64,000 nucleotides of DNA from Gammaproteobacteria bacterium HGW-Gammaproteobacteria-13. Its GTDB lineage: Bacteria > Pseudomonadota > Gammaproteobacteria > Pseudomonadales > Pseudomonadaceae. The notes beneath the pieces were generated by a model. That model searched no databases and was not told the DNA's origin. It saw only the letters and a list, made by a program, of their open reading frames with translations. Numbering within the stretch: position 1 is the stretch's first letter; the number at the start of each line of letters is the position of its first letter. This document shows positions 11,669 through 22,937 of the stretch, piece by piece. The stretch lies in assembly GCA_002840155.1 (NCBI GenBank), contig PGZH01000003.1, positions 124,001 through 188,000 of the forward strand, written 5' to 3'. Made by a program: the position numbers and the translations under genes.

Positions 11669-13354
11669 TTAGTTCTGTTTTTCCATTTGCGCACGGAGCA
11701 GATCACCAAGGGTGGTCGGACCAGCAGTTTCAACTTCCTGCTTGCGCATTTCTTTGATGGCTTCTTTTTCGTCTTCAACGTCTTTCGACTTGACCGACAA
11801 GCTGATTACGCGGCTCTTACGGTCAACGCTGATGATCTTGGCTTCGACTTCTTCGCCTTCTTTCAGCACGTTGCGCGCGTCTTCAACGCGGTCACGGCTG
11901 ATTTCGGAGGCTTTCAGAGTGGCTTCGATGCCTTCGGCCAGAGTGATGATGGCGCCTTTGGCGTCAACTTCTTTAACGATACCGCGCACGATGGTGCCTT
12001 TATCGTTAACAGCAACGTAGTCGGAGAACGGATCTTCTTCCAGCTGCTTGATGCCGAGGGAAATGCGCTCACGCTCCGGATCAACGGAAAGGATAACGGT
12101 TTCCAGCTCGTCGCCTTTCTTGAAGCGGCGTACAGCTTCTTCGCCTACTTCGTTCCAGGAGATGTCGGACAGGTGAACGAGGCCGTCGATGCCGCCATCC
12201 AGACCAATGAAGATACCGAAATCGGTGATCGACTTGATGGTGCCGGAGATTTTGTCGCCCTTGTTGAACTGACCGGAGAAATCTTCCCACGGGTTAGTTT
12301 TGCACTGCTTGATACCCAGGGAGATACGACGACGTTCTTCGTCGATATCCAGAACCATAACTTCCACTTCGTCGCCGACGTTAACGACTTTCGAAGGATG
12401 GATGTTTTTGTTGGTCCAATCCATTTCGGATACGTGCACCAGGCCTTCCACGCCTTCTTCCAGCTCTGCGAAGCAGCCGTAGTCGGTCAGGTTGGTTACT
12501 CGCGCAGTAACACGGGTGTCCTGCGGGTAACGCGCCTTGATGGCAACCCATGGATCTTCGCCCAGCTGCTTGAGGCCGAGGGAAACACGGTTGCGCTCGC
12601 GATCGTACTTGAGGATCTTGACATCGATCTCATCGCCAACGTTGACGATTTCTGACGGATGCTTGATACGCTTCCAAGCCATGTCGGTGATGTGCAGCAG
12701 GCCGTCGACGCCACCCAGGTCCACGAACGCGCCGTAGTCGGTGAGGTTCTTGACGATACCTTTGACTTGCTGACCTTCCTGCAGGGATTCCAGCAGAGCT
12801 TCGCGCTCGGCGCTGTTCTCGGCTTCCAGCACGCTGCGGCGGGAAACGACAACGTTGTTGCGCTTCTGGTCCAGCTTGATGACTTTGAATTCGAGCTCTT
12901 TGCCTTCCAGGTGGGTGGTATCACGCACCGGACGGACATCGACCAAGGAACCTGGGAGGAACGCACGGATGCCGTTAACGTCGACAGTGAAGCCGCCCTT
13001 AACCTTACCGTTGATAACGCCCGTAACCACTTCCTCAGCGGCGAAAGCTGCTTCCAGAACGATCCAGCACTCGGCACGCTTGGCTTTTTCGCGGGACAGC
13101 TTGGTTTCACCAAAGCCATCTTCAACCGCGTCCAGGGCAACGTGAACTTCGTCACCGACCTTGATGGTCAGCTCGCCAGCGTCGTTGTGGAACTGTTCCA
13201 GCGGGATGAGGCCTTCAGACTTCAAACCAGCGTGAACGGTTACCCAACCAGCTTGGTAATCGATGTCGACGATGATAGCGGTGATGATCGAGCCAGCCTG
13301 AAGATTCAGGGTTTTTAGGCTTTCTTCAAACAGTTCAGCAAAGCTTTCGCTCAT
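11669..13354 (-). CDS. rpsA: 30S ribosomal protein S1
   Basis: This 561-residue protein consists of six S1 (OB-fold) repeats: two divergent N-terminal ones that bind the ribosome (about residues 20-170) and four closely similar RNA-binding ones (about 190-520). Each of the four carries a version of [21 protein letters not shown]. It helps the 30S subunit bind and unfold mRNA at initiation. ATG 13354 ([12 protein letters not shown]) is chosen because AGGAA precedes it; the frame is open further upstream without a good ribosome site. The gene follows cmk, as in most proteobacteria. Confidence 0.97.
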   Translation of the reverse strand: MSESFAELFEESLKTLNLQAGSIITAIIVDIDYQAGWVTVHAGLKSEGLIPLEQFHNDAGELTIKVGDEVHVALDAVEDGFGETKLSREKAKRAECWIVLEAAFAAEEVVTGVINGKVKGGFTVDVNGIRAFLPGSLVDVRPVRDTTHLEGKELEFKVIKLDQKRNNVVVSRRSVLEAENSAEREALLESLQEGQQVKGIVKNLTDYGAFVDLGGVDGLLHITDMAWKRIKHPSEIVNVGDEIDVKILKYDRERNRVSLGLKQLGEDPWVAIKARYPQDTRVTARVTNLTDYGCFAELEEGVEGLVHVSEMDWTNKNIHPSKVVNVGDEVEVMVLDIDEERRRISLGIKQCKTNPWEDFSGQFNKGDKISGTIKSITDFGIFIGLDGGIDGLVHLSDISWNEVGEEAVRRFKKGDELETVILSVDPERERISLGIKQLEEDPFSDYVAVNDKGTIVRGIVKEVDAKGAIITLAEGIEATLKASEISRDRVEDARNVLKEGEEVEAKIISVDRKSRVISLSVKSKDVEDEKEAIKEMRKQEVETAGPTTLGDLLRAQMEKQN

Positions 13355-13506
13355 TTTAATTCCTGTTGATTCAGGGCAGGGAATCCGCCCAAACCACACT
13401 CCAGACAATGTGGGTACGTTCATATAAAAAGAGGCAAACGGGACTAGGACTGGGTTCCCGTACGCCTCCTTGCGAGCCGGTCAGCTTATAGCAGCTGTGG
13501 CTCTTA

Positions 13507-14193
13507 TCATCCGGCGAGATCGCGATTGGCGACTTCACTCAGAATTCGTTCAAGCACTTGTTCGATGGAGAGTTCAGTGGAATCCAGCTGGATCGCATCG
13601 GCTGCCGGCTTGAGCGGAGCCACTGCACGCTGGGTATCGCGCTCATCGCGCGCCTGAATCTCATCAAGAAGACTCGCGAGATTAACATCATCGCCCTTGG
13701 CCTTCAACTGCAAGTAGCGGCGGCGGGCACGCTCCTCGGCGCTGGCGGTGAGGAAAATCTTCAGCGGGGCATCGGGAAACACCACCGTACCCATGTCGCG
13801 ACCATCGGCGACCAGGCCCGGCATTTCCTGAAATGCCTGCTGACGCTGCAGCAGAGCCTCACGCACGGCGGACAGAGAAGCGACCTGCGAAGCACCAGCG
13901 CCGACCTGCTCGTTACGAATCAGATCCGTCACCTCTTCCCCTTCGAGAATGATGCGCTGGCCATGACCGTCACCGGCTGCGATGAATTGCACATCAAGGT
14001 GAGCGGCAAGCAGCTTCATTGCCTCTTCATTGGTCAGATCAACGCCGTGATTACCGGCGGCAAAGGCCAGCAGGCGATACAGCGCACCCGAGTCCAACAG
14101 ATTCCAGCCCAGTTGTTTGGCCAGCAGGCCGGCAATAGTGCCCTTGCCCGAGCCGCTCGGCCCGTCGATGGTGATAACCGGTGCGACGATCAT
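13507..14193 (-). CDS. cmk: Cytidylate kinase
   Basis: This 228-residue enzyme phosphorylates CMP and dCMP with ATP. The P-loop is [10 protein letters not shown] (about residues 10-19), and the CMP-binding and lid regions include [19 protein letters not shown] and ARRRY. ATG 14193 has a strong GAGGAGGGCAAGG ribosome site, and the start overlaps the stop of the tyrA/aroA gene by four bases (ATGA). The open frame upstream of this ATG is only the other gene read out of frame. Confidence 0.96.
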   Translation of the reverse strand: MIVAPVITIDGPSGSGKGTIAGLLAKQLGWNLLDSGALYRLLAFAAGNHGVDLTNEEAMKLLAAHLDVQFIAAGDGHGQRIILEGEEVTDLIRNEQVGAGASQVASLSAVREALLQRQQAFQEMPGLVADGRDMGTVVFPDAPLKIFLTASAEERARRRYLQLKAKGDDVNLASLLDEIQARDERDTQRAVAPLKPAADAIQLDSTELSIEQVLERILSEVANRDLAG

Positions 14194-16445
14194 GCCTTGC
14201 CCTCCTCGGCCACACGAATGCCAACCTGAGCCGACAGCGCGAGGAAGTTGGGGAACGAAGTGGCGACGTTGGCGCAATCATGGATACGGATCGGCGCAGT
14301 GGCGCGCAGCGAGGCGACGCTGAATGACATGGCGATACGGTGATCACCGTGCGCCCAGACTTCGCCACCACCGATGCTGCCACCTTCGATAATGATGCCA
14401 TCCGGCGTTGGCTCGGCCTTGACGCCTAGCGCGATCAGGCCGTCAGCCATTACCTGAATCCGGTCGGACTCCTTGACCCGCAGCTCTTCGGCGCCGCGCA
14501 GAACGGTGCGGCCTTCAGCCACCGAGGCAGCGACGAACAGCACCGGAAACTCGTCGATAGCCAGCGGCACCAGATCTTCGGGGATATCGATGCCTTTGAG
14601 CTTGGCGCTGCGCACGCGAATATCGGCCACGGTTTCGCCGCCCACTTCACGCTGGTTTTCCAGAGTGATGTCGCCGCCCATCAGCTTGAGGATATCGATG
14701 ACGCCGGTACGGGTCGGGTTGATGCCAACATGCTCCAGCACCAGTTCCGAGTCTTCGGCAATGCTACCGGCCACCAGGAAGAACGCGGCCGAGGAAATAT
14801 CCGCTGGTACTTCGATATGGGTCGCCGTCAGCTTGTGACCCGACTCGACGCTCGCCGTGCTGCCATCCACCGTTACCGGATAGCCGAAGCCGCGCAGCAT
14901 GCGCTCAGTGTGGTCACGGGTTGGCGCAGGCTCGGTCACCGAGGTGCAGCCTGCAGCATAGAGACCCGCCAGCAGCAAGCAGGATTTAACCTGAGCACTG
15001 GCCATGGGCATTTCGTAGTCCATGCCAGTCAGGCGCTGGCCGCCCTTGATCATCAGCGGCGGACGACCTTCCGGAGCGGTTTCGATCACGGCGCCCATCT
15101 CGCGCAGCGGTTTGGCGACGCGGTTCATCGGTCGTTTGGACAGCGAAGCATCACCAGTCAGCGTGGTGTCGAACGGTTGCGCTGCCAGCAGACCAGAGAG
15201 TAAGCGCATCGAGGTACCGGAGTTGCCCATATACAGCGGGCCAGCCGGCGCCTTCAGGCCATGCAGACCAACCCCGTGAATGGTCACGCGACCATGATGC
15301 GGGCCTTCGATGACCACACCCATGTCGCGAAATGCCTGCAGCGTTGCCAAGGCGTCTTCACCCTCCAGGAAGCCTTCAACATGCGTGGTGCCTTCAGCCA
15401 ACGAGCCGAGCATGATCGAGCGGTGGGAGATGGACTTGTCGCCCGGAACGCGAATACGCCCGGAGAGTTTGCCGCCAGGGTTAGCCAGAAAAACCAGATC
15501 GTTCGAGTGCATAGCGTCCACATAGGCCCTGCGGGCCAGAATTTTGCCGAAATGCTCACGGGCCACGCGGGCGCGGGTGAATACGCCCAGCAATTGATGC
15601 CCATCCCCTGCGTCAACCGCGTCGCGCAAGGCGTCGAGGTCGTCGCGAAATACGTCCAGCGTGCGCAACACCGCCTCGCGATTGGCGAGAAAGATGTCAT
15701 GCCACATGACCGGATCACTGCCGGCAATTCGCGTGAAGTCGCGAAAACCGCCGGCGGCGTAACGAAAGATCTCCAGGTTCTCACTGCGCTTGGCCAGCGA
15801 GTCAACCAGAGTAAAGGCCAGCAAATGCGGCAGGTGACTGGTCGCAGCCAGCACCTGATCGTGATGCTCGACCTCCATATGCTCAACATCCGCACCCAGC
15901 TCGCGCCACAGCGCATCGACCAGCGCCAGAGCTGCGTCATCACTCTGTTCACAGGGCGTGAGGATGACCTTATGGCGGCGGAACAGCTGCGCGTTGGAGG
16001 CCTCCACCCCGCTCTGTTCGGAGCCGGCAATCGGGTGCCCGGGCACAAAGCGCACCGCCTTACCGGTAAAGGCCAGGCGCGCCGCGCGCACCACATTGCC
16101 TTTGGCGCTGCCCACATCGGTCAACACCGCCGTACCCAGATCAAGCTTGGCCAGCTCGGCCAGCAGCTTCTCCATGGCCAGGATAGGCACCGCCAGCTGG
16201 ATCACATCAGCACCCTGACAAGCGGCAGCCAAGTCGGACTCACAACGATCAACCACCCCCAGCTCAACCGCCAACCGCCGCGACTCAGGGTCGAGATCGA
16301 CACCTATCACTTCGCGAAACAGGCCGCGCTCACGCAAGCCCTTGGCGAACGAGCCGCCAATCAAACCCAGACCGATAACCACCAGGCGGCCGAGCTTAGG
16401 GGCAACAGATTGCACCTGAGTGACAGCAGATTTGGCTTCACTCAC
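14190..16445 (-). CDS. tyrA-aroA: Prephenate dehydrogenase / EPSP synthase fusion
   Basis: This 751-residue protein fuses two enzymes. Residues about 15-300 are prephenate (or arogenate) dehydrogenase of tyrosine synthesis, with [19 protein letters not shown] and the histidine segment [11 protein letters not shown]. Residues about 315-750 are 5-enolpyruvylshikimate-3-phosphate synthase, with [35 protein letters not shown], and [11 protein letters not shown] near the end. One chain thus serves steps before and after chorismate. This fusion is standard in pseudomonads. The start is a GTG overlapping the hisC stop (GTGA, 16442-16445), and the end overlaps cmk by four bases, so translation is coupled through the operon. 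Confidence 0.95.
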   Translation of the reverse strand: MSEAKSAVTQVQSVAPKLGRLVVIGLGLIGGSFAKGLRERGLFREVIGVDLDPESRRLAVELGVVDRCESDLAAACQGADVIQLAVPILAMEKLLAELAKLDLGTAVLTDVGSAKGNVVRAARLAFTGKAVRFVPGHPIAGSEQSGVEASNAQLFRRHKVILTPCEQSDDAALALVDALWRELGADVEHMEVEHHDQVLAATSHLPHLLAFTLVDSLAKRSENLEIFRYAAGGFRDFTRIAGSDPVMWHDIFLANREAVLRTLDVFRDDLDALRDAVDAGDGHQLLGVFTRARVAREHFGKILARRAYVDAMHSNDLVFLANPGGKLSGRIRVPGDKSISHRSIMLGSLAEGTTHVEGFLEGEDALATLQAFRDMGVVIEGPHHGRVTIHGVGLHGLKAPAGPLYMGNSGTSMRLLSGLLAAQPFDTTLTGDASLSKRPMNRVAKPLREMGAVIETAPEGRPPLMIKGGQRLTGMDYEMPMASAQVKSCLLLAGLYAAGCTSVTEPAPTRDHTERMLRGFGYPVTVDGSTASVESGHKLTATHIEVPADISSAAFFLVAGSIAEDSELVLEHVGINPTRTGVIDILKLMGGDITLENQREVGGETVADIRVRSAKLKGIDIPEDLVPLAIDEFPVLFVAASVAEGRTVLRGAEELRVKESDRIQVMADGLIALGVKAEPTPDGIIIEGGSIGGGEVWAHGDHRIAMSFSVASLRATAPIRIHDCANVATSFPNFLALSAQVGIRVAEEGKA

Positions 16446-17548
16446 GCGCTCAACACCTTGGCCAGGGCCTCAAGGAAGCGCGCATTCTCAGCCGGCAGAC
16501 CAATCGATACGCGCAGGAAGTTCGGCATGCCGTAACCGGCCACCGGCCGCACGATCACCCCAGCACGCAGCAGCGCCTGGTTGATCGCAGCGGTATCACG
16601 GCCAAAATCCACGGCAATAAAGTTGCCTTTCGACGGTATCCAGCTCAGACCCAACTCGCGCAGACCAGCTTCTAGCTGCGCCATGCCGGCATCATTGAGC
16701 TGACGGCTTTGCGCCAGGTAATCGGCATCATCCAGCGCCGCGCACGCCGCCGCCAGGGCCAGGCTGTTAACGTTGAACGGCTGGCGTACACGGTTGAGCA
16801 CATCGGCGATCTGCGCCGAGCTGAGCGCATAACCAACGCGCAGCGCCGCCAGGCCATAGGCCTTGGAGAAGGTGCGCGAGACCAGCAGGTTGTCATAGCG
16901 CGCCAGGTACTTGAGGCCGTCCGGCAGCTCATCACCTTCGGCGAACTCGATATAAGCCTCATCCAGTACCACCAGCACATTGCCGGGTACGCGCGCGAGA
17001 AAGCGCTCCAGCGCGTCAGGGCCGAACCAGGTGCCAGTCGGGTTGTTCGGGTTGGCGATAAACACCACGCGGGTGTTGGCGTCGATGGCCGCGAGCATGG
17101 CTTCCAGGTCGTGGCCATGGTCCTGCGCCGGCACCACTTTGCCCTGGGCCCCCACGGCCTGGGTCGAAATGGGGTAAACGGCAAAGGCGTACTGGCTGAA
17201 CACCGCATTAAGGCCTGGGGCCAGATAGGCACGAGCGACCAGATCGAGAATGTCGTTGGAACCGTTGCCTAGGGTGACCTGATTGATCTGCACGCCGCAG
17301 CGCGCAGCCAGGCGACTTTTCAGCTCGAAACCATTGCCATCGGGGTAACGGGTCAGCTCGGCCAGTTCGCCGCGAATCGCTTCCAGCGCCTTGGGGCTTG
17401 GACCCAGCGGATTCTCGTTGCTGGCCAGCTTGACGATGCTGGCCGGGTCAAGATCCAGCTCGCGGGCCAGCTCATCCACCGGCTTACCCGGCACATAGGG
17501 CGACAGCTGCTGTACGCCTGGCTGGGCCAGGGCGAGGAAATCGGTCAT
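16442..17548 (-). CDS. hisC: Histidinol-phosphate aminotransferase
   Basis: This 368-residue class II PLP aminotransferase has the substrate-binding segment ASNENPLGPSP (about residues 42-52) and the PLP lysine in SRTFSKAYGLAALRVGYA (about 215-232). It transfers the amino group from glutamate to imidazole-acetol phosphate in histidine synthesis. In pseudomonads a copy sits, as here, between pheA and tyrA/aroA, and such enzymes can also transaminate aromatic keto acids. A second hisC in the his operon is usual, so this one is often called hisC2. Confidence 0.94.
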   Translation of the reverse strand: MTDFLALAQPGVQQLSPYVPGKPVDELARELDLDPASIVKLASNENPLGPSPKALEAIRGELAELTRYPDGNGFELKSRLAARCGVQINQVTLGNGSNDILDLVARAYLAPGLNAVFSQYAFAVYPISTQAVGAQGKVVPAQDHGHDLEAMLAAIDANTRVVFIANPNNPTGTWFGPDALERFLARVPGNVLVVLDEAYIEFAEGDELPDGLKYLARYDNLLVSRTFSKAYGLAALRVGYALSSAQIADVLNRVRQPFNVNSLALAAACAALDDADYLAQSRQLNDAGMAQLEAGLRELGLSWIPSKGNFIAVDFGRDTAAINQALLRAGVIVRPVAGYGMPNFLRVSIGLPAENARFLEALAKVLSA

Positions 17549-17639
17549 AGCAAAGCCTCACGCTTAAAGCCGCAAGCCCCAAGTACAGCCCGGCGTCGAT
17601 GCGCGTGTAGCTTCAGACCTGAGGCGTGCCGCAGCAGTT

Positions 17640-18746
17640 TTAAAGTACCGCTTTCGGGTAGGAGCCCAGCACCTTGAGCGCCACGGCTTCCTGATTGATC
17701 TTTTCCAGCACGTCCTTGATCAGCGGGTCGCGGTGGTGGCCGACGAAGTCGATAAAGAACACATAGGTCCACTTGCCGCTGCGCGACGGGCGGGTTTCGA
17801 TGCGGGTCAGGTCGATGCCGTTGTTGTGGAACGGCACCAGCAGCTCGTGCAGTGCACCCGGCTTGTTGCGCATGGAGACGATGACCGAAGTCTTGTCGTC
17901 GCCGGTCGGCGGTACTTCCTGGCTGCCAATAATCAAGAAGCGCGTGGAGTTGTCCGGACGGTCTTCGATCTTCTCCGCCAGCTTGGTCAGGCCATACAGG
18001 CTGGCTGCCATGTCGCCGGCAATCGCCGCACTGTTCCACTCGCTTTTCACCCGTTTGGCTGCATCGGCGTTGCTCGACACCGCCACGCGCTCGACGTTGG
18101 GGTAATGCGCGTCCAGCCACTTGCGGCACTGGGCCAGGGACTGAGCATGGGAGTAGATGCGGGTGATCTTGTCGGTCTTGGTGGTTTCACCGACCAGCAG
18201 ATGGTGGTGAATGCGCAGCTCGACTTCGCCACAGATGACCATGTCGTGCTCGAGGAAGCTGTCCAGGGTGTGATTAATCGCGCCTTCGGTGGAGTTCTCC
18301 ACCGGCACCACACCGAAGTTCACCGCACCGGCGGCCACTTCACGGAACACTTCATCGATAGCCGCCATCGGCACGCTGATCACCGCGTGACCGAAATGCT
18401 TCATCGCCGCAGCCTGGGAGAACGTACCCTCTGGGCCGAGGTAAGCCACCTTGAGCGGGTTTTCCAGGGCCAGACAGGAGGACATGATTTCGCGGAACAG
18501 CCGCGCCATTTCCTCGTTGCCCAGCGGCCCCTGGTTGCGCTCCATGATGCGTTTAAGCACCTGGGCTTCGCGCTCGGGGCGATAGAACACCGGCTTCTCG
18601 CCTTCCGGCAGAGCCTTCATCTTCACCCGCGCGACTTCTTCGGCGCAGCTGGCGCGATCACTGATCAGCGCGAGAATCTTCTCATCGAGGTTGTCGATGC
18701 GCAGGCGTAGGGCCTGCAGTTCCTGCTCGGAAATTGGATCGGTCAT
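17640..18746 (-). CDS. pheA: Chorismate mutase / prephenate dehydratase (P-protein)
   Basis: This 368-residue bifunctional enzyme carries out two steps of phenylalanine synthesis. The AroQ-type mutase is residues about 5-95 (LRLRIDNLDEKILALI, then a helical bundle). The dehydratase (about 97-275) has AYLGPEGTFSQAA and NSTRFLIIGSQ, which holds the conserved Thr-Arg-Phe. A C-terminal ACT domain (about 285-365, starting KTSVIVSMRNKPGALHELL) gives phenylalanine feedback. Its ATG shares one base with the serC stop (TGATG, 18746), so translation is coupled. The serC-pheA-hisC-tyrA/aroA order is the pseudomonad pattern. Confidence 0.95.
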   Translation of the reverse strand: MTDPISEQELQALRLRIDNLDEKILALISDRASCAEEVARVKMKALPEGEKPVFYRPEREAQVLKRIMERNQGPLGNEEMARLFREIMSSCLALENPLKVAYLGPEGTFSQAAAMKHFGHAVISVPMAAIDEVFREVAAGAVNFGVVPVENSTEGAINHTLDSFLEHDMVICGEVELRIHHHLLVGETTKTDKITRIYSHAQSLAQCRKWLDAHYPNVERVAVSSNADAAKRVKSEWNSAAIAGDMAASLYGLTKLAEKIEDRPDNSTRFLIIGSQEVPPTGDDKTSVIVSMRNKPGALHELLVPFHNNGIDLTRIETRPSRSGKWTYVFFIDFVGHHRDPLIKDVLEKINQEAVALKVLGSYPKAVL

Positions 18747-19831
18747 CAGCCGTGCTCCTTCTCGAACTCGGCCATATAGGCCACCAGCGCTTCAACGGCA
18801 TCCAGGCCCACGGCGTTATAGATGGAGGCACGCATGCCGCCGACCGAACGGTGGCCCTTGAGGTTGAGCAGGCCGCGCGCATCGGCACCGGCGAGGAACG
18901 GTTTGTCCAGCTTCTCATCGGCCAGGCGGAACGGCACGTTCATCCAGGAGCGGGCGTTATGGGCAATCGGGTTGCTGTAGAAATCGCTGGTATCGATGGC
19001 CTTGTACAGCAGGTCTTTCTTGGCGCGGTTGATCCGCTCCATGGCGGCCACCCCACCCTGCTCTTTCAGCCACTCGAACACCAGGCCGGACAGGTACCAG
19101 GAGAAGGTCGCCGGGGTGTTGTACATCGAGCCGTTATCGGCCGCGATCTTGTAGTTGAGCATGGTCGGGCAGACGCTGCGGGCGCGGCCGAGCAGGTCTT
19201 CGCGGACGATAGTCACCACCAGGCCGCTGGGGCCGATGTTTTTCTGCGCACCGGCGTAGATCAGGCCGAACTTCGACACATCGATTGGGCGCGAAAGGAT
19301 ATCGGAAGACATATCCGCCACCAGCGGCACGTCACCGACTTCGGGAATCCAGTCGAACTGCAGGCCACCGATAGTTTCATTGCTGGCGTAGTGCAGGTAG
19401 GCGGCGTCTTTCGACAGCTGCCACTCGTTCTGCCCTGGAATGGCGAAATAGTCATAGGCCTTGGCGCTGGCGGCGACATTGATATTGCCGTAGCGGCTGG
19501 CTTCTTCGATGCTCTTCTTCGACCAGATACCGGTGTCGATATAGTCGGCAACGCCGTCTTCGGGCAGCAGGTTGAGCGGGATTTCAGCGAACTGCTGGCT
19601 GGCCCCGCCCTGCAGAAACAGCACCTTGTAGTCGGACGGAATTTCCATCAGGTCGCGCAGGTCCTGCTCGGCCTTCTCGGCGATGGCGGTGTATTCGTCG
19701 CTACGGTGGCTCATCTCCATCACCGACAGGCCTTTACCCTGCCAATCAAGGAGCTCCGCCTGGGCGCGTTGCAGAACAGCTTCAGGAAGCGCGGCCGGGC
19801 CGGCGCAGAAGTTAAAGGCTCGCTTGCTCAC
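18746..19831 (-). CDS. serC: Phosphoserine aminotransferase
   Basis: This 361-residue class V PLP aminotransferase makes phosphoserine from 3-phosphohydroxypyruvate and also serves pyridoxine synthesis. The N-terminus FNFCAGPAALPEAVLQ is typical of SerC, and the PLP lysine is in YAGAQKNIGPSGLVV near residue 196. I prefer GTG 19831 (MSKRAFNF) because GAGAG lies five bases before it; GTG 19837 would add two residues but directly abuts that site. The next gene, pheA, overlaps its stop by one base. Confidence 0.95.
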   Translation of the reverse strand: MSKRAFNFCAGPAALPEAVLQRAQAELLDWQGKGLSVMEMSHRSDEYTAIAEKAEQDLRDLMEIPSDYKVLFLQGGASQQFAEIPLNLLPEDGVADYIDTGIWSKKSIEEASRYGNINVAASAKAYDYFAIPGQNEWQLSKDAAYLHYASNETIGGLQFDWIPEVGDVPLVADMSSDILSRPIDVSKFGLIYAGAQKNIGPSGLVVTIVREDLLGRARSVCPTMLNYKIAADNGSMYNTPATFSWYLSGLVFEWLKEQGGVAAMERINRAKKDLLYKAIDTSDFYSNPIAHNARSWMNVPFRLADEKLDKPFLAGADARGLLNLKGHRSVGGMRASIYNAVGLDAVEALVAYMAEFEKEHG

Positions 19832-19924
19832 ATCCACTCTCGCTCAAAATAGTGGGCGGGCTGGTGCGTGCCAGCAGCCGCCAAATCCTACGCCGTCAGG
19901 GGCGAGCGCACTCGCCCCGACAGA

Positions 19925-22693
19925 TCACTCTTCGCTGATCGGGCTTTCGTCAGCGGCAGCTTCGGGTGCATCACCTGCATCCTCAACTGCGCCTTCAACA
20001 CCCTCTTCGCCTTCCAGCAGCTCTTCGTCGTCTTCCGCCGAAGGCTCTTGCACGCGCTCAAGACCGACCAGGGTTTCATCCTTGGCCAGCTTGATCAGGG
20101 TCACTCCCTGGGTGTTACGACCGAGGCTGGAGACTTCGCTGACGCGGGTACGCACCAGGGTGCCCTGGTCGGAAATCAGCATGATTTCTTCGCCTTCGAG
20201 CACCTGCACGGCGCCGACCAGCTTGCCGTTACGCTCGTTGCTGACCATGGCGATTACGCCCTGGCCGCCACGACCGCGACGCGGGAACTCGGCCATCGCC
20301 GTGCGCTTGCCGTAGCCACGCTCGGAAGCGGTGAGAATCTGCGCGTCGGCTTCAGGAATCAGCATGGAGATGATTTCCTGCCCTTCCGGCAGACGCATGC
20401 CACGCACACCGCGAGCGGTACGGCCCATGGTGCGCACTTTGCTTTCCTTGAAGCGGATCACCTTGCCGCCATCGGAGAACATCATCACTTCGCGGGCGCC
20501 GTCGGTTACGGCAGCGGAGATCAGGGTGTCATCTTCGTCCAGCTTGAGGGCGATCAGGCCCGAGCTACGCGGACGACTGAATTGCACCAGCGGAGTTTTC
20601 TTCACCGTGCCTTTGGCCGTGGCCATAAAGATGTAGGCACCGGTCGGTTCATCCGGGGTTTCGTCGTCGGCGTCATCGCCTTCGGCCAGGTCTTCGACTT
20701 CTTCAGCCTCAACCACGACGCCTTCGATATCGTCCTGCTCGTCGCCTTCCGGAGCCTGCTGACGCAGGGCTTCCAGGTCGACCTGAAGCATGGCGGTAAT
20801 GCGCTCACCTTCGTCCAGCGGCAACAGGTTGACCAGCGGACGACCACGGGCGGCGCGCGAGGCTTCCGGAATTTCGTAGGTCTTCAGCCAGTACACCTTG
20901 CCCTTGCTGGAGAACAGCAGCAGCGTGGCATGACTGTTAGCGACTAGCAGGTGCTCGATGTAATCCTCATCCTTCACGCCGGTGGCCGACTTGCCCTTAC
21001 CGCCGCGACGCTGCGCCTGATAGGCATGCAGCGGCTGGCTCTTGGCATAACCACTGTGAGAGATGGTGACCACACGCTCTTCTTCGGTGATCAGGTCAGC
21101 CAGGCTGAGGTCCAGACGGTTGTCGAGAATCTCGGTACGACGCTTGTCGCCGAACTCGGCCTTGACCGCTTCCAGCTCTTCGCGAATCACTTCCATCAGG
21201 CGCGTGGCGCTGGTGAGGATGCGGATCAGCTCGCCGATCTGAGTGAGGATTTCCTGGTATTCGGCCAGCAGTTTTTCATGCTCAAGACCGGTCAAACGGT
21301 GCAGACGCAGCTCGAGGATGGCCTGGGCCTGCTCCGGCGAGAGGAAATACTTGCCGTCGCGAAGACCGTATTGCGGATCGAGATCGTCCGGACGGCAGGC
21401 GTCGGCACCGGCGCGCTCGACCATGGTTTCCACCGCACTGGATTCCCAGGGCGTGGCAATCAGCGCCAGCTTGGCTTCGGCCGGGGTCGGCGAGGCTTTG
21501 ATCAGAGCGATGACCGGGTCGATGTTGGACAGGGCAACCGCCTGGCCTTCAAGGATATGGCCACGCTCACGGGCCTTACGTAGCTCAAATACGGTACGGC
21601 GGGTGACCACTTCACGGCGATGCAGGATAAAGGCTTCGAGCATGTCCTTGAGGTTAAGGACCTTCGGCTGGCCGTCGATCAGCGCCACCACGTTGATGCC
21701 GAACACGCACTGCATCTGGGTCTGGGCGTAGAGGTTGTTGAGTACCACTTCCGGCACTTCGCCACGACGCAGCTCGATCACGATACGCATACCGTCCTTG
21801 TCGGACTCATCGCGCAGCTCGGTGATGCCTTCGAGCTTCTTCTCTTTAACCAGCTCGGCGATCTTCTCGATCAGACGGGCCTTGTTCAGCTGATACGGCA
21901 GCTCGCTGACGATGATCTGCTGACGGCCACCGACCTTGTCGATGTCTTCGATAATCGCCCGGGCTCGCATATAGATGCGGCCACGGCCGGTGCGGTAGGC
22001 CTCGATGATGCCGGCGCGACCGTTGATGATCGCCGCAGTCGGGAAGTCCGGACCGGGGATGTATTGCATCAGCTCATCGACAGTCAGCTCGCCGTTGTCG
22101 ATCAGCGCCAGACAACCGTTGATCACTTCCGTGAGGTTGTGTGGCGGAATATTGGTGGCCATGCCCACGGCGATACCGCTGGAGCCGTTGACCAACAGGT
22201 TGGGGATCTTGGTCGGCATAACCGCCGGGATCATTTCGGTGCCGTCGTAGTTCGGCACCCAATCCACGGTTTCTTTGTGCAGGTCAGCCAGCAGCTCATG
22301 GGCCAGCTTGGTCATGCGCACTTCGGTGTAGCGCATGGCCGCGGCGTTATCGCCGTCCACCGAACCGAAGTTACCCTGGCCGTCGACCAGCAGGTAACGC
22401 AGCGAGAATGGCTGCGCCATGCGGACGATGGTGTCGTATACCGCGGTATCACCGTGTGGGTGGTACTTACCGATGACGTCACCGACCACACGGGCGGACT
22501 TCTTGTATGCCTTGTTCCAGTCGTTGCCCAACTCACTCATGGCAAACAGCACACGGCGGTGCACGGGCTTCAAGCCATCACGTGCATCCGGCAGCGCTCG
22601 CCCAACAATTACGCTCATCGCGTAATCGAGATAGGACTGCTTGAGTTCGTCTTCAATATTGACCGGGAGGATTTCTTTGGCCAGTTCGCCCAT
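19925..22693 (-). CDS. gyrA: DNA gyrase subunit A
   Basis: This 922-residue protein is the DNA breakage-reunion subunit of gyrase. The catalytic tyrosine is in [13 protein letters not shown] near residue 123. The quinolone-resistance region reads [13 protein letters not shown], the wild-type Thr and Asp of pseudomonads. The C-terminal six-bladed beta-pinwheel includes the GyrA box (QRRGGKGK) that wraps DNA. An acidic insertion within the pinwheel (about residues 645-690, rich in Asp and Glu) and an acidic tail are also visible. The start follows an AAGG ribosome site. Confidence 0.97.
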   Translation of the reverse strand: MGELAKEILPVNIEDELKQSYLDYAMSVIVGRALPDARDGLKPVHRRVLFAMSELGNDWNKAYKKSARVVGDVIGKYHPHGDTAVYDTIVRMAQPFSLRYLLVDGQGNFGSVDGDNAAAMRYTEVRMTKLAHELLADLHKETVDWVPNYDGTEMIPAVMPTKIPNLLVNGSSGIAVGMATNIPPHNLTEVINGCLALIDNGELTVDELMQYIPGPDFPTAAIINGRAGIIEAYRTGRGRIYMRARAIIEDIDKVGGRQQIIVSELPYQLNKARLIEKIAELVKEKKLEGITELRDESDKDGMRIVIELRRGEVPEVVLNNLYAQTQMQCVFGINVVALIDGQPKVLNLKDMLEAFILHRREVVTRRTVFELRKARERGHILEGQAVALSNIDPVIALIKASPTPAEAKLALIATPWESSAVETMVERAGADACRPDDLDPQYGLRDGKYFLSPEQAQAILELRLHRLTGLEHEKLLAEYQEILTQIGELIRILTSATRLMEVIREELEAVKAEFGDKRRTEILDNRLDLSLADLITEEERVVTISHSGYAKSQPLHAYQAQRRGGKGKSATGVKDEDYIEHLLVANSHATLLLFSSKGKVYWLKTYEIPEASRAARGRPLVNLLPLDEGERITAMLQVDLEALRQQAPEGDEQDDIEGVVVEAEEVEDLAEGDDADDETPDEPTGAYIFMATAKGTVKKTPLVQFSRPRSSGLIALKLDEDDTLISAAVTDGAREVMMFSDGGKVIRFKESKVRTMGRTARGVRGMRLPEGQEIISMLIPEADAQILTASERGYGKRTAMAEFPRRGRGGQGVIAMVSNERNGKLVGAVQVLEGEEIMLISDQGTLVRTRVSEVSSLGRNTQGVTLIKLAKDETLVGLERVQEPSAEDDEELLEGEEGVEGAVEDAGDAPEAAADESPISEE

Positions 22694-22937
22694 GAGTAGC
22701 CTTGTTCCTTTTTCTGGTGAAACTCCGCGCCGCTCGTCCTGAGTGGTGTGGAGCCTGTCGCCGTGCCTTGAGGCTCATAGCGACTCACGACAAATCAATA
22801 AGTTATGCCATGTATCTGCGCAGGTAAGAGGCCCATAACGGGCACCCCCGAAAACCGCCGGAGTTTACCACAATCACCGCGGCGCACCTATCCCCAGCGC
22901 CACCCTACCGACCAGGACGGCGTACCCGTAGAAAAAC

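Noticed and set aside
11687-12655. 322-residue plus-strand frame over rpsA
   Set aside because: It is antisense to rpsA and has a periodic composition that mirrors the S1 repeats.
15261-16535. 424-residue plus-strand frame over tyrA/aroA
   Set aside because: It is a long antisense frame typical of GC-rich genes; the minus strand has the full enzyme motifs.
17545-18129. 194-residue minus-strand frame over pheA
   Set aside because: It is the other frame of the well-supported pheA gene, with no family motif.
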